Under the pieces are notes generated by a model. That model was given only the letters and a program-made list of their open reading frames with translations, was not told where the DNA came from and made no database searches. 64,000 bases of DNA from assembly GCF_018873765.1 (NCBI RefSeq), contig NC_057921.1, positions 68,375,557-68,439,556 on the forward strand. Reading direction: 5' to 3'. Source of the stretch: Telopea speciosissima. Its lineage: Eukaryota; Streptophyta; Magnoliopsida; Proteales; Proteaceae. Positions 25,501 through 35,277 of the stretch are shown here, piece after piece (position 1 is the stretch's first letter; the number at the start of each line of letters is the position of its first letter). A program made the position numbers and the translations under genes.

Positions 25501-28500
25501 AAATTATATACATGGGTGAGACCAAACTTTAACATAATATATTGCCAAGCTGCCTATGTACCCTTACTAGGGATCAGCTCATAACGTGGTTCAGGAGACA
25601 AAAAATTGTGTGTGAAAAGATGGACCAGGCTCAAATATCTTGATGCCTACATACCCTCTAGGGATCAGGTCATAACATAGTTCTAACCAGTGTTTTGTAG
25701 CCTTGACAAGTGGGGTCCAATATGGCTGACTGTGCATCGATCAGACTCCTACAAAAAAAGATTTCATTTTGAGGGCCCAGATTGGTCTATGAAATTTGTC
25801 GAGAATCTGGGATTCTGAAGGTTAAAACCACCTATTTGGGTCAAGGGGAGTCTAATGCAATTAATTGGGTATCAATTGGATTCCAATACAGAAAAAGATT
25901 CCATTTTGGAGTTGGGGATTGGCCAACGGAATCTGCTGAACTCAGAATGCTTACGATGATGTGCCCCACCACCCTGGGGGTTGAGGCACAACAAGGAGCA
26001 TCCTAGTTAGGCAAAAAAATCTTGTTTGCAAAAGGCAAAATGCCTTTTCTTGTGGACTATATAAACTTCTGACTTAAACTTCAGTTATAAACAACTAAAG
26101 GTGCTTGGTAATAGAAGGGACATAATTTTGGCCTCTTCAATAAAACTTGAAAATATGTTGGTTAAAGAAGAAACTAAACTTGGACTCCATGAAATTAAAC
26201 TAAAAGTAAAATTCTATTAGTACTGGGGCCCAGAACTCTCTCAAACATCTTGTTTGTGATACCTCGGTTTGATGGGCGAAGTAATTGAACAGCCACCTAA
26301 GTGACACCAAAGCCAAGACAAAATAAACAATTTCTGATGACTCTTGTAAATGATGGAAAATAGGATTTGTATCGCAATTTTTTGGCATTTCTTCATGTTT
26401 CTTTTTTCTTCCTGCATGTTTTGGATGGAAACTTTGTATCTTACTAGGGATGTTTCCTTTGATCCCCATGTTCTATATGTTGGTATTTTTAATATTTGTA
26501 TATCTCCAAGAAAATCTTGTTATGTGATCGGAAGAACCAAAAACTAGTATGCAATGGAAAAAATTCCTAAACCTGTTGACAATTTAAGCTCCTAATTTGA
26601 TTACATCAATTGGAAACAACTACAGATGCTTGGTACTAGAGAACTTAATTTTGTCTCTTCGATAAAGCCTGAAAATATGTGAAGGTATGGGAATTTGGAC
26701 TCTTTAGTAGGACTTAGAAAGTCAAACTCTTTGTACTGTTCCAGAACTTTCTCGAACATGTTGTTTGTTATATCTTGGTTTGACTGCAGAGGTAACCAAA
26801 TGGCCTTCAAAATGACACCAAAACCAAGCAACAAAGTCACTTCTGATTATCCCTGAAATAAGGCTTAGAAAATTGAAGGAAAATTTTACCCAAAAAAAAA
26901 GAAGAAGAAAATTGATGGAAAATAGGACTTGGCATCTTTCTCTCCTCTTCCTGAATGTTTGTTGGTGTACTATATCGTTTGCCTGGAATGTTTCCTTGCA
27001 TCTCACATTATAAGTTTGACTTTGGAAGGACCAAATTGGGTCTTTGTTATTTTAGCTCAGACATTAGGTAATGCTTCTGATTTTTTTTAATCGAAAAATT
27101 TTGTTCATACTCCAGTTTTTAGCCTGTGATCCATGAACTCTTCATATATGTGGTGTTACCATGTGTTTGATGGTTTGATTTAGGTCTTAGATTTTGGGTC
27201 TGTCGTTACAAGAGTTTCATGATAGTAACATTCTTTTTAATAAACTTGGAATTGCTATACATGAGCTTACTTTTGTGATTTAGTCAAGACTTGCCTGATC
27301 GGGTCTTCCTTTGGGCCATGAGTGGGTTCTATTGGCCTTGGGTTACTTGTTTACGAGTTATTTGTAGTATTTGGCCTTAATATAAGACTGTATAGTGGGG
27401 CCTGTGGTTCTATATGGGAATAGCAGTTGTCTTTTATGTTCCTATAGTAGTTGAGTTTGGTTGAGTGGTGAGAAAGTGAGTTTAAATGTTCTTAGGAGTC
27501 TTCAATGGGAAGTATTTGTTGACTTTTAGTTTTTGTTTAGGTAACTTGAAGGGACAGTTATTTAATTTGTTTACGGTCCTAAAGACAGTCTATTTGGTCT
27601 TTATAATAAATAGGGTTGTACCCCTCAACAAATTTTTTGGATTCTTTGGAATGAAATTTTAAGTTTATTTGCTGTGAGCATGTGTTGTGTGGACTTGTGA
27701 CTTCCAGTTCTGACCTGTAGCTTCTCTTCTACTTCATCTACTAGTTGTGATCCTACTGTAAGCAGGTGATATCTTTCACTAATATTCTTCTTATTTCTTC
27801 GTCATATAGCCATATTTATTCTTCATCTATACTTGGTGGATTTTGTTCTGGACTGCAAACTAAACTTCTGTGATCTATTAGAGTAATTCTAAACTCGAAT
27901 CTTAGATCTGATCTTCCTCTACTGTTGATATATTTCAAGTTCTTGGATTCGCTCGAACTTTCAGCAACTTAGGTTTGTATTTTGTTAAGTTATTTTGGCT
28001 ATCCTTCATAGCAGACCTGACCTGAAATCTAGAGCATTTTGATTTGTATTTTGTTAGATATTGGAAATCTCCCAAATGACCTCTGGTCTGGTCATATCGA
28101 TATTCAGGTTTTGTCATATCAGATCCTGGTCTGAAAGTGTAGTATCAGCCTTGATTTGTTTCAAGATTCAGTTCTAGAACTCTGAACCATATCATTTTTG
28201 TCGTGGTGAGTATTGTTGATATCTTGTGAAACTTTTTTTGGTAAGATATTGTGATACGATTAGTATGAAGAATGCATTAAATATGTGTCATATATCTATT
28301 GATAGCAAGCCAACAAATAGGTTGAAGGTCACTGAGCTTATTTGATATAACTTCTTGGACAAAGTTTTCCTCCACCCATAGAGGACGGTTCACCCACCAT
28401 CCTAGGGTTCACAAACCCCTCCTAGGGTTTTAGTATGTAGAATGTCCCATGGTATAGTATGTTCCATGGTCTTTAAGGATTATTTCCTTAGAAGTCCTAG

Positions 28501-29426
28501 GGTTTTAGTATGTTCCAAAATACCCTCCTGATACCCATTCCTGCCGTCTCCCATCTCTCGGTGAATGGGATCGGTGGAGGGAAACTCGGTCCTAACTTCT
28601 TTATTTCACTTATCATGCACTATTTGGCAAATGATTAATAATCAAACTTCGTGTAGGAGCATCAATCATATTTGTATATATGACTTCTAAGGAAATAATC
28701 CTTAAATATTTGGCATTTGTCAATCCTCCTTTCAGGCAGCAGAGGAAACTCTTCCTACACTGTCTCCTATATCTGCCACAAGGCAACCTAATTGATTCTG
28801 AGATGTCATGTTTGTTGTTGTCGATGTTAACCCATGTTCATGGCCAGTTTCAAGAAACATGTGCTAGATGGCAGAAATACTGGTGAGCCTACCTTAGGCT
28901 TGCCCATGTAGAATGTCCCATGGTTTTCCTCCCACTTGTGTGGTTTGTTTGTGTTATGTTTGGTTCACTTCATCTGCAAACCCTGCAGTGACGGGAGCCT
29001 CATGCACTTAGTATGCCCTTATGTTTGTTCCATTTCCCCCTATGTGCATGAATTAATGGTATCCTAATGTTTTGTTCTCTCCCCCCACCTCTTGCAGAAA
29101 CCTTCTGTTTTTCTTCCTCTTGGCTTGAGATTAATCTTTAGATTAGTCACTGTTTTCATTTCCTTCTCACAGGCAGAAAGCGCAATTGCTGCACTTAACT
29201 GTAGTGGTGTGGTGTTGGGATCCTTGCCAATAAGGTATGTTTCATGGATTTTCGACATCCTGGTAGTTATAAACACCTGGTGGTGTCAACTTTTGATAGT
29301 CAGGTGGGTCTTTTTTGGAGGGGTGGGGTGGGGGGTGTTCTTAAGTTGATTAAATAATTTGGATGCAGGGTAAGTCCATCAAAGACACCAGTTCGACCAC
29401 GTGCTCCCCGCCCACCCATGCATTGA
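4564..29426 (+). CDS. CID10-like: PAM2- and RRM-containing poly(A)-binding-protein-interacting protein (CID8-13 family)
   Basis: Exons by GT-AG joins: 4564-5184, 5382-5492, 5618-5662, 5787-5859, 5943-6055, 6227-6286, 6393-6440, 6550-6618, 29173-29234, 29369-29426; total 1260 nt, 419 residues, no frame conflict. Residues 161-175 are a PAM2 motif, SKLNPMAEEFVPPSL, which in this family binds the MLLE domain of poly(A)-binding protein. A basic stretch (KKNNYNQGKRRMNNR, 208-222) may be a nuclear signal. Two RRMs follow: RNP2 TVYVSDI and RNP1 LRFAFIEF (about 235-306), then RNP2 TIYCTNI and RNP1 TRIAFVEF (about 332-403). The C-terminus RVSPSKTPVRPRAPRPPMH matches what I recall of the family. Start chosen at 4564 because MAVVENAG is the usual start and no earlier in-frame ATG exists. 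The N-terminus is rich in His and Gln. The family is thought to act in mRNA translation or stability. Intron 8 is about 22.5 kb and splits RRM2 just after RNP1. Confidence 0.93.
6640..8254 (+). other. Unclassified intron sequence, possibly an old LTR remnant
   Basis: T-rich sequence with a promoter-like stretch (CTACAAATAAGAGG near 7310) followed by long pyrimidine-rich sequence, resembling the R-U5 part of a plant LTR. It continues on the far side of the element inserted at 8260, at about 11742. No coding domain is visible and neither end could be defined. Confidence 0.3.
8260..11736 (+). mobile_element. Non-autonomous LTR retrotransposon, gag-only (TR-GAG/LARD-like), structurally whole
   Basis: LTRs at 8260-9495 and 10475-11736 are nearly identical by eye; both begin TGATGCAGATTCATCACC and end near CATTA. 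A 5-bp target duplication CCGTG flanks it (8255-8259 and 11737-11741). The primer site TGGTATCAGAGC (9498-9509) matches the initiator-Met tRNA type; a purine tract AAGCTGGGGAGAGT precedes the 3' LTR. The only open frame lies at 9649-10446; there is no protease, RT, RNase H or integrase, so movement would need another element. It looks whole as a non-autonomous unit and young, perhaps a few million years at most. It is inserted in older LTR-like sequence. Confidence 0.9.
9649..10446 (+). CDS. Open reading frame of the gag-only LTR element at 8260
   Basis: 265 codons, ending just before the purine tract. The first 85 residues are Cys/Trp-containing and not recognised; the middle is acidic and Val/Glu-rich (about 120-215). 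The last 50 residues (PWFFEEKASRLEDFIP, then FCLGMVK and HMLIPPHHYK) closely resemble the end of the gag of the element at 14807. The matrix/capsid-like segment and zinc knuckle found in that element are missing here, so this looks like a more reduced relative. Function unknown. Confidence 0.7.
   Translation: MVDMLSQSGEICIMPTGQVFVEFECSSYSDGAWCKPVPSPRSVIAVGCNWLDERQGWIEPENNSCVLPDRHRLYHLLTLKGLQPKVTTSTVQSQGLSNMSTQTQVASTVFEVSPMADAPTKDSTKAVCGEEIPEPIAKEIQVDQAAPVVEIKVEKLSHQIDVEVQNTMVEETTEEVYTEESKVDKAEDMEDEVVIENTPQEIIDIQDVVLKEVEHIEFVLLPWFFEEKASRLEDFIPNVPASLEFCLGMVKVVDHMLIPPHHYKI
11742..12762 (+). other. Unclassified pyrimidine-rich intron sequence
   Basis: Continuation of the older sequence that received the gag-only element. 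Long T/C-rich stretches at 11890-12080; no domain, primer site or defined end seen. Confidence 0.3.
14807..19130 (+). mobile_element. Gag-only Ty3/Gypsy-derived LTR element (TR-GAG type) nested in Copia
   Basis: LTRs at about 14807-16064 and 17854-19130, similar throughout by eye, each with a TATATAAGG promoter-like site and an AATAAAAA stretch. A 5-bp target duplication AGGAA lies at 14802-14806 and 19131-19135, in the pol of the Copia element. A degenerate tRNA-Met primer site (TAGTATCAGAGC, 16068-16079) and a purine tract (AAGTCGGGGAGAGT) bound the interior. The interior (16081-17896) codes only for gag: a retrotransposon-gag region, then a zinc knuckle CFHCNELGHYANEC at about 17219-17260, then the PWFFEEK module shared with the element at 8260. 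No pol. The gag region is broken in a few places. Moderately young. Confidence 0.88.
16754..17896 (+). pseudogene. Gag region of the nested TR-GAG element (capsid-like part, zinc knuckle, C-terminal module)
   Basis: Longest open part of the gag of the element at 14807. It contains the capsid-like stretch (RLGLRSDIVRA), the CCHC zinc knuckle and a C-terminal module PWFFEEKAPRLEDHIP. An upstream open part at 16081-16476 is rich in Arg, Asp and His (repeated RDHSRHDRDYRDRR-like text) and may bind RNA. Fossil remnant. Confidence 0.75.
21420..23600 (+). mobile_element. Ty3/Gypsy chromovirus fragments (gag piece, integrase end, chromodomain)
   Basis: A short gag-like piece (about 21430-21560, text resembling KLIGQAREWW) precedes a TRIM-like insertion on the other strand. 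From about 22500 the end of an integrase is readable (VEFAFNSSINR; ARRIQELHAKVRKKLPQV; GDLVMVRIRPEWFPKG), then a chromodomain-like end (FLVKWRGR, TWIPEDKLQRLNP) to about 23590. This order is typical of plant chromoviruses. About 250 bp of the C-terminal region appears twice in tandem (roughly 22990-23230 and 23235-23515). Broken, most of pol missing. Confidence 0.75.
21593..22484 (-). mobile_element. Heavily deleted LTR element (TRIM-like), minus strand
   Basis: Read on the minus strand: part of a 5' LTR (22484-22353), primer site TTGGTATCAAAGCC (about 22350-22337), an interior of only about 150 bp, a purine tract (AAGTAGGGGAGAAT, about 22212-22199), then a 3' LTR of about 606 bp (22198-21593) that starts TGATGCAAATAAGCC. 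The two LTR ends share about 130 bp (CTTTGATCGGTTCTCA on plus at 21669 and 22426). The LTR resembles those of the elements at 8260 and 14807 in its TATATAAG and AATGAG regions. No coding capacity; the outer end of the 5' LTR is lost. Confidence 0.75.
23610..24415. other. Unclassified intron sequence
   Basis: AT-rich sequence after the chromovirus piece; contains TATATT-rich stretches at 24040-24210. No domain, repeat end or RNA gene seen. Confidence 0.3.
24418..24473. repeat. GC-rich CCCCG pentanucleotide repeat
   Basis: Starts as AGCCCCGCC units and becomes at least five CCCCG units, in strongly AT-rich surroundings. The minus strand carries runs of four G spaced by one C, a pattern able to form G-quadruplexes; the plus (coding) strand could form an i-motif. 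It lies inside intron 8 of the CID-family gene. Confidence 0.9.
24540..25560. other. Unclassified repeat-derived intron sequence with short AGAAACTA repeats and palindromes
   Basis: TAGAAACTA-like octamers recur at least six times in 24905-25105. Two 12-bp perfect palindromes, GTTCACGTGAAC (25215-25226) and GTTCATATGAAC (25242-25253), are arms of a larger inverted repeat. A T-run at 25262-25274 followed by about 110 bp could be the tail of a minus-strand retroposon, but no target duplication could be fixed. Confidence 0.4.
25561..26085. other. Unclassified intron sequence with a short direct repeat
   Basis: ACTAGGGATCAGCTCATAAC (about 25567) and CTAGGGATCAGGTCATAAC (about 25658) form a direct repeat some 90 bp apart. 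Nothing else recognisable. Confidence 0.35.
26090..27005 (+). repeat. Diverged tandem duplication of about 400 bp
   Basis: 26090-26465 and 26615-27005 align in the same direction with many substitutions and small gaps. Shared landmarks in order: TGCTTGGTA, TAATTTTG.C.CTTC, TGAAAATATGT, CCAGAACT.TCTC, TGACACCAAA.CCAAG, GATGGAAAATAGGA, GGAATGTTTCCTT-like ends. No coding potential. Either an old duplication of intron DNA or two copies of an unrecognised element. Confidence 0.7.
27006..28347 (+). other. Unclassified intron sequence, possible LTR-like remnant
   Basis: Promoter-like TTATAATAAATAGGG at about 27600 followed by T-rich sequence resembles a plant LTR promoter/R region, but no primer site, purine tract or second LTR was found. 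Confidence 0.3.
28357..28592. mobile_element. Mutator-type MITE, 236 bp, with 9-bp target duplication
   Basis: Terminal inverted repeats of about 20 bp: GGACAAAGTTTTCCTCCACC at the left and the complement of GGACCGAGTTTCCCTCCACC at the right. The 9-bp duplication TAACTTCTT flanks it exactly (28348-28356 and 28593-28601). Related sequences lie at 37299 and 43091. Non-coding. It is the last element before exon 9 of the CID-family gene. Confidence 0.88.
28602..29172 (+). other. End of intron 8
   Basis: About 570 bp before exon 9. It repeats a few words of the preceding MITE (TAGAATGTCCCATGG at about 28909). The last 80 bp are pyrimidine-rich and lead to the acceptor TTCTCACAG. No gene seen. Confidence 0.45.
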
Positions 29427-29870
29427 ATCCTCACAGGACTCCAGATGAATATCATTGCTAGATACACCAATACTCCTCTGGACGGGCTATTTAATTTATA
29501 GTTTAGTTCCTTGCGTCGTTGCCTGGGGTCTTTTTTAATTTATAGGGGCTCTGGATTGTTCTTTTTTAGCATATACGATTGGGTGGAACTTCGAGGCTTT
29601 GAAAGAGTTATCTGCAGATGAAGGTTAACTGTAGGGAATGTCCCTAAAACGAGTACTCTCCTGATGTTTCTAACCAAAACGACTGAACACTTTTAAGACA
29701 AGGTGTCTATATTATCGGTGTTATGGAATGGTCTAATGAAAGGTGTTTTGGCCGAGGTCTCTGCTTCTGTCTTATTTTTGTAGGTCTGATCTTCTGTTTA
29801 TCTCCTAGGGGCGATATGAATTCGTACTTGATACATTTGATTTGCTGAGTTTTAATTTACCAAAAAAAAG
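29427..29870 (+). other. Probable 3' UTR of the CID-family gene
   Basis: Non-coding, T-rich sequence after the TGA at 29424-29426. No canonical AATAAA is obvious; plant signals are often degenerate. The end is a guess from the A-run at 29862-29868. Confidence 0.35.
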
Positions 29871-32400
29871 GAGAAAATTACCACATCACCTGAAAATGGG
29901 TTTTGGTTGATCAAATTATCTACCCAATCTTTCGTGCAACGGTAACCAAATTTCCCAAATAGATGAATTATTGAGATGCCTAACAGTTAATGTTCTATGG
30001 TAGCCTTTTACCCTGTATACATTATCTGACTTCTAGTCCCCAACTGTTACTTTAAATTATGTCGAACAAGTTAAACAGCTCTTTCAAACATTTTTGCTGC
30101 AATGGTACGGGGGTAAAAATGTAAAGAAGTACGTGGTTAAGTATCTTTTGTAGGGCGGGTACTGTTTAGGAATTTTAGTAATAAATATATTTATCTCATT
30201 TAGTTTATTTCTGGATCAGTAATTTGGTACAATAAATCCTATATTTAGAATAATTTAGTTCTACGGATTGGTAATCTGGTCCATCAAAACTTGTTTTTAG
30301 GTTTCTGGAGTTTTCCCTGGTGATGGAATACACATTAGTAACATCTTATAGGGAAAAGGAACCCTGGTCGCATTATACAGGGTGAAATGACTGACACACC
30401 CCTCTTATTGTATGCCCCTGTGTTCTCCCGTTGGCCCCGCCCTGATGCAGGGGCCATACGGGCAGCAAACCGTTCCCAACCTTGTGAGAAGCCGTAAAAT
30501 ATTTGTTAGGTGTAGTATATGTGATTTAAGGGACATAAAAAGAGGGATAATGATTATCAAATGACAAGAAAGCTTTCTTATTTAACAATTTAAGCTGTTA
30601 TTTTGTTAAGAACCCTTTGACCCCAACACCCCCTAGCTGATTTTTCATTCATGCGCACCTCGGGCAGAATCAGGAATTGAATCGGCCAAAATCGACTTGA
30701 AACACAATGGAATCAACAAGAATTTGTTGGATCGATCATGGCCGTTTCACCGATCCAATTATAGATTCTTATAACCATGTTTGCAGATGTATCTTTCGCT
30801 GGGTGATACCTCAGTCGGAAGCACCTGTTTCCTTGCTATGTGTTGGGGCGCGGTGGTTGGATTTTCCACATTCTTATCTAACCAACTCTGGATGGAAGGT
30901 TTAACACATGCCATAATTTCCATGTCAGCAAAGAGGATTTCGTCCCATGTGATTATATAAACTATTTATATTTTTTATCAGATTTAGTAATGATACATTT
31001 TACATGTAATATTTATTTTACATTTTAATCCAAAGGTAAATGGATGCAAAGTAAAGTGGAGTTTAATAACCAAATATGGAATGATTTGAAATTAATAATA
31101 TTGTCACATGGGATAATAATTATAAAAATATCTTTTTCAAGTATGAAAATTTTACTTCCCTTTCTTTTAATTCCCGTTGCAACCAAACAAAGTGTGAGAA
31201 AAATACTATTCTGGGGGAGCTAGAAAATCCACGGGACACTGGTTTATCGGACTAATTTGAACACAAAGACCAGATATTGAGAGGGTTGCTTGATCGGTTA
31301 AACGTTCTGTAGTAACCACATCAGCCTTCCACATGGCGGAACACCTGTTCTCAAGGTCTCTCGAACTGACACAGCAGGATTGAACAGATTTATGGGCTTC
31401 TTGGCATGTTCCGAAAGGAGGCCTTGTTCTTGACTCCACTCTAGGAATTCAGAACAGGAATGTGGAGCAGAAAACGTGTGATTTGGTCGCTTGTTTCAGA
31501 ATGCATTGTAGACCTAGAACTTGGTATGAATGCATATCAAACACAGCCTGTCTCACTTAAAGAATGATCATGTTCTCGATATTACTATTTAGGCTTTGTT
31601 TGTTTGGTATGTATTCTTGCAATAAATTCTGAGTCAAGAACGCCCATTCTAAAGCAAGAAAATAGAGAGGAATCAGATTTTATGTGTTCTAGACCCGGAG
31701 ACAGCCTTAAAATCGCCATTTTCTATTGCCGTCGGAGATACATATAGACTCTAAACCCAGACGATGATATGTAATTTCTTGCCAACATCAGAGGCTCATG
31801 CTGCCTCTTGTTTAACCGAATCATTTCAGCTCCTCTCTCTCTCCCTCTACCCTCTCTCTCAAAAGTCAATGATCCAATAGGACCTACTCCTAGGATTCTA
31901 TTTGTCCATTTTCTTTTGGCGAAGAAACCTATCCACACACTCGCTTCTAATTCCAAGAATCGGAAGCAAATGATTCTGACCCGCATGCTCAACTTTGAAA
32001 CGAAACACATCAAATCTCCAATCCCCATCGCCAAAACAGTCGGGATCTCATCGGATTCCAGACAAACTCTAAAAAAGGTAATAATCTGAAAGAATACAGA
32101 TAAGAGAAAAAAGATGGAAAGAAATAGATCAAAGGGAGGAGGAGGAGGAGGGGGGTGGGGGGAAACAGACAGATGAGCCTAAGGAGAAAGAGCAATAGAC
32201 AAAGACAGCACATGCTTTCCCTAACTAACCCTACATTCTTAAATATTTTATCATGAATGATGATGAAGACGAAGATGATCAACAAAACAAAAGGTCAAAA
32301 ACAGCCAAAAAAAGAAAAAAAGAAAAAAAGAAAAAAAAAAGAAAAACGAATTACAAATTTAGTGGATAAGCTAGCCAAGCTCACCTTCTTCTTGACTAAC
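29871..32400. other. Intergenic region between the CID-family and ARP1-like genes
   Basis: About 2.5 kb of AT-rich sequence. Visible: an A/T-dominated block at 30940-31150; a clean 77-codon open frame on the minus strand (31206-31439) that I do not recognise and doubt; CT-rich words at 31830-31862; a purine-rich stretch (GGAGGAGGAGG) at about 32136-32162; an A-rich AAAAAAAGAAA block at 32308-32345. No gene can be supported. Confidence 0.4.
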
Positions 32401-33031
32401 AAATGCTGGTAATGTAGTCCGGAGATATAAAACCAAACCTCCAAGACCAGTTAGTGATCCTAACGTAATCTAGTGTTTGCCAACGGAAGCTCCTCTGCAT
32501 TCCGCAGACATACCGATCCAAGAATCAGTATCAGAGGTCGAATTCGAACGCCCAATATTTCGTCTCGACCTTGTGTTAATACAGAAACAAAATATATGAA
32601 TTTCTTGCTAACAACTAAAGGACGTACTCGATCCTCCCCTAATTCTCCTAAACCCAAAACAAGTATAATGTTTATGATGATGATGATGCCAGTAAAGTAA
32701 TGAACCATGCATGCCATTGAGCTTGAAACGAACAGAAACGGATGCTTGAATCGTTAGCAGAGCGAGCTTAGTTGTGTGTGTATCTGATCAGTTGGCCCGT
32801 TCCAAAGAATTTAACAATCTGATGGTGCTGTCTTCGATTCATCAATGTCCGGAATTAGCACCCAATTGGGTGTCATCATCTACTGAAGAATTCTTTTCTT
32901 AATAATTCTTTCCATTTCCTGTCCTCGCTATTGTACCCTTTCCCTGTCTATCAAGTATGAACGGCGTTAGTGATGAAACTGAATGAAATGACATTTCTCC
33001 CTCTTAGAAATTAAGCTGCTGATGAGTTCTA
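32401..33031 (-). other. Probable 3' UTR and downstream flank of the ARP1-like gene
   Basis: Sequence following the TAG at 33032-33034 on the minus strand. Non-coding, with an ATG/ATC-type short repeat (GATGATGATGATG at about 32675). No clear polyadenylation signal was fixed. Confidence 0.35.
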
Positions 33032-35035
33032 CTATTCGATACTGGTCCCTGCAGCTCGTGCTTGCGATGTAGTACTGGTCTCCGTTCCTGTCACACCCAT
33101 TGTGGCAGTCGCCGTCACCGTCGCTGTTACGGTCACTCCTGTTGGAATTCCATCACATTGTTCCACCCTGAGTTAGTAGTGTTTGTTTGCTCAATGGGAA
33201 TTACTGGAATTGATTCCATCAAACAATAAAAAGTATTTTCTACCAAAGAAAGAATTTTTTACAGGGTTTATAGGTAAATGAGATGTCAGACCGGTGGTAG
33301 TGGTTGCAGAGGGAAGTGAAGTCGAAGGGAGGGATAGGCTCCCAGGCGAAGCACCCAAGTGGTGAGGGACATAAGGGTACTGTAGCATCTGGGGATGATT
33401 ATACTGATGAGCCCCAAAACCCTGCGCTTGGTTGCTCTGTACGTATTGGGCGTAGAACGGATAGAAATTATGGATAATCCCAGGAGCTCCGGACGCCGTA
33501 GTGCTGTAGTAAGGAGAAAATTGTTGGCCTCCATATACACTGTAATAGTTCTGCACATATATCCATACACCAATTTCTATGATTAACAGCATTGCAGTTG
33601 CAGTGAAATCACTAATCACTGGTTCTCTAGATTTATTTATGAAATTAGCTTAGCTTCGTGGGTTTTCATGCAAGGGGAGAGGAAGATTACTAACCATGGG
33701 ATACATGGTGTCCTGTGAATATCCAGAATACCTGAACGATGAAAAAGGAAAGGAAAGGATGATGAAACCCAGAAATAAAATCCCCTGAAATGTTGAAAAA
33801 AAGAAAGACAGAGAGAGATTGGAGATACATCCATCATAGTCCACCTGTGTGGTCGAAGCTTTACCTACCCATAAGCAGAATAAGGAAGTGCGTATTGAGC
33901 GGTGGGTTGATGATGGATATACGTGGAAGAGGAGCCGCCATGATAAGCGGGTGGAGCGGCCGATCCGGTTGTTGCTGCTGGTCTGAACCTCGCATTACCT
34001 GCTACATTTTCGAAGTAAAATATTTCAAAAAATGATAAATTAAAAAACAGTAACTTCCCTACCATTAAATATCCTTGACAGCTTTATTGCGATTGATTAG
34101 TATCATATGAACATTTAATAGATGAGAAGCTGTTAGCACGTTGAGGTTGACGCGTAGACGACGGAGACGGGAGGTGGGTCTACCATATTTCACAGACAGT
34201 TTTGGATGTGCAGACAAGAAAGAAAGAGAAATTAAGACACGAATGCTTCATTATTCAAACATTTTGGAAGATCTCAATGACAAAATTCCCAAAACCCCTT
34301 CCTACTCCCCCGGGCCCCCACTCCCCCACCGAAAGACCCAATCAGCAAAACAAGTGAAACAACAAATATGAAAAAAACAAACAGCTTGAATGATGCCCAT
34401 TGTTCCGAATCAGTAATGCTGTTTTGTATATGGTTTATTAAGGATTATTTTGTGCGATTTAGAAAAACTTCTGATCCAGAGATGAAATGAAGATTAAGGA
34501 CATGGGTATCAAAAGCAAAAGTTGGTTTTGAAAAGAGAGAAAAGCATTGAAGAAACCTGAGAAGGAATCGAAACAAACCATATTGAGGAGTAGGTGGTCG
34601 ATTGCGATGAGCACCAAGTAAGGCGAGGTTGCAGTTAGCCCTCCTTCCGTCGATGATAGGCGATGGATCCTGACAAGCTCGCATTGCGGCATCTGGATCC
34701 TTAAACGTGACCTGAGAGAAATAAAGAAAACTTTAACCCTCTCCAAAACAGAAAGGCAAAATCCATAAGCTAATAAAGAAACCATGCTTGGAGAAACAGG
34801 AAGGAAATATGAATGAGAGTAAACTTACGAAGCCGTATCCCTTTGATCTTCCGGTGTTCTTATCTGTGATCACCACTGCTTCTTGGATCTCCCCAAACTG
34901 CTCAAAGTAACGCTTCATTGTTTCTCTCTGAGTCTCCCATGCCAACCCTCCCACAAAGATCTTGGTATACGTTGTATCGCCAAACTGCCCAGCATTGTTT
35001 CCGCCCACCATATGGAATTGTCTTTGATGAGACAT
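33032..35035 (-). CDS. Single-RRM RNA-binding protein, ARP1/RBM24-38-like
   Basis: Exons on the minus strand: 35035-34829, 34711-34579, 33998-33869, 33731-33695, 33550-33292, 33138-33032; total 873 nt, 290 residues, all phases agree. One RRM near the N-terminus (about residues 22-98): RNP2 KIFVGGL and RNP1 SKGYGFVTF; the text [19 protein letters not shown] is typical of plant ARP1-like and animal RBM24/38-like proteins, which bind mRNA in nucleus and cytoplasm. The rest is low-complexity, rich in Gln, Tyr, Pro and Ser ([32 protein letters not shown]), ending in a Thr/Val/Ala tail ([14 protein letters not shown]). Start set at 35035 (MSHQRQF); an in-frame ATG at 35053 would add six residues. 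The last exon depends on the second of two acceptors 29 nt apart (see findings). The exon 5 donor, GTCTGA, is weak. Confidence 0.88.
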
Positions 35036-35214
35036 AAAGAGGGTAGAAACCAAATTACGAGCAAATTAGTCAATAGAGAACAAAACCAAACAACAGACCA
35101 CAGACACCACCACCACCACCTTCAAAACCAAGAACCCAAATGGAGAGAGAATGAAAGGTCAGAAAGAGCCGTCTTGATCACAAATGGAATCAATTAAATC
35201 AAGAGGATCAACTC

Positions 35215-35277
35215 TTGCTATTGTGGTTGTGGTTGTTGTTGTTGTTGTTGTTCTTCTTCTTCTTCTTCTTCTTCTTT
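35215..35277. repeat. Trinucleotide repeats in the 5' leader of the ARP1-like gene
   Basis: TTG units run into TTC units; in the mRNA sense this is GAA repeats followed by CAA repeats, about 180-240 nt before the start codon. Likely in the 5' UTR, since the candidate TATA box lies further upstream. Confidence 0.8.

Larger units (their letters stand above)
6619..29172 (+). other. Giant intron 8 (22,554 bp) of the CID-family gene
   Basis: Donor GTAAATGC follows codon 380 (CTG) at 6618; the acceptor TTCTCACAG ends at 29172, and exon 9 resumes in frame with AESAIAAL. The other introns of the gene are about 80-200 bp. The interior is mostly retrotransposon DNA, itemised separately. Introns of this size built from nested LTR elements are known in large-genome plants; here the joined frame and the conserved protein ends argue that splicing still works. 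Confidence 0.88.

Noticed and set aside
31206-31439. 77-codon open frame on the minus strand
   Set aside because: Reads cleanly but has no domain I recognise, no splice context and no promoter; could be chance or a transposon scrap.
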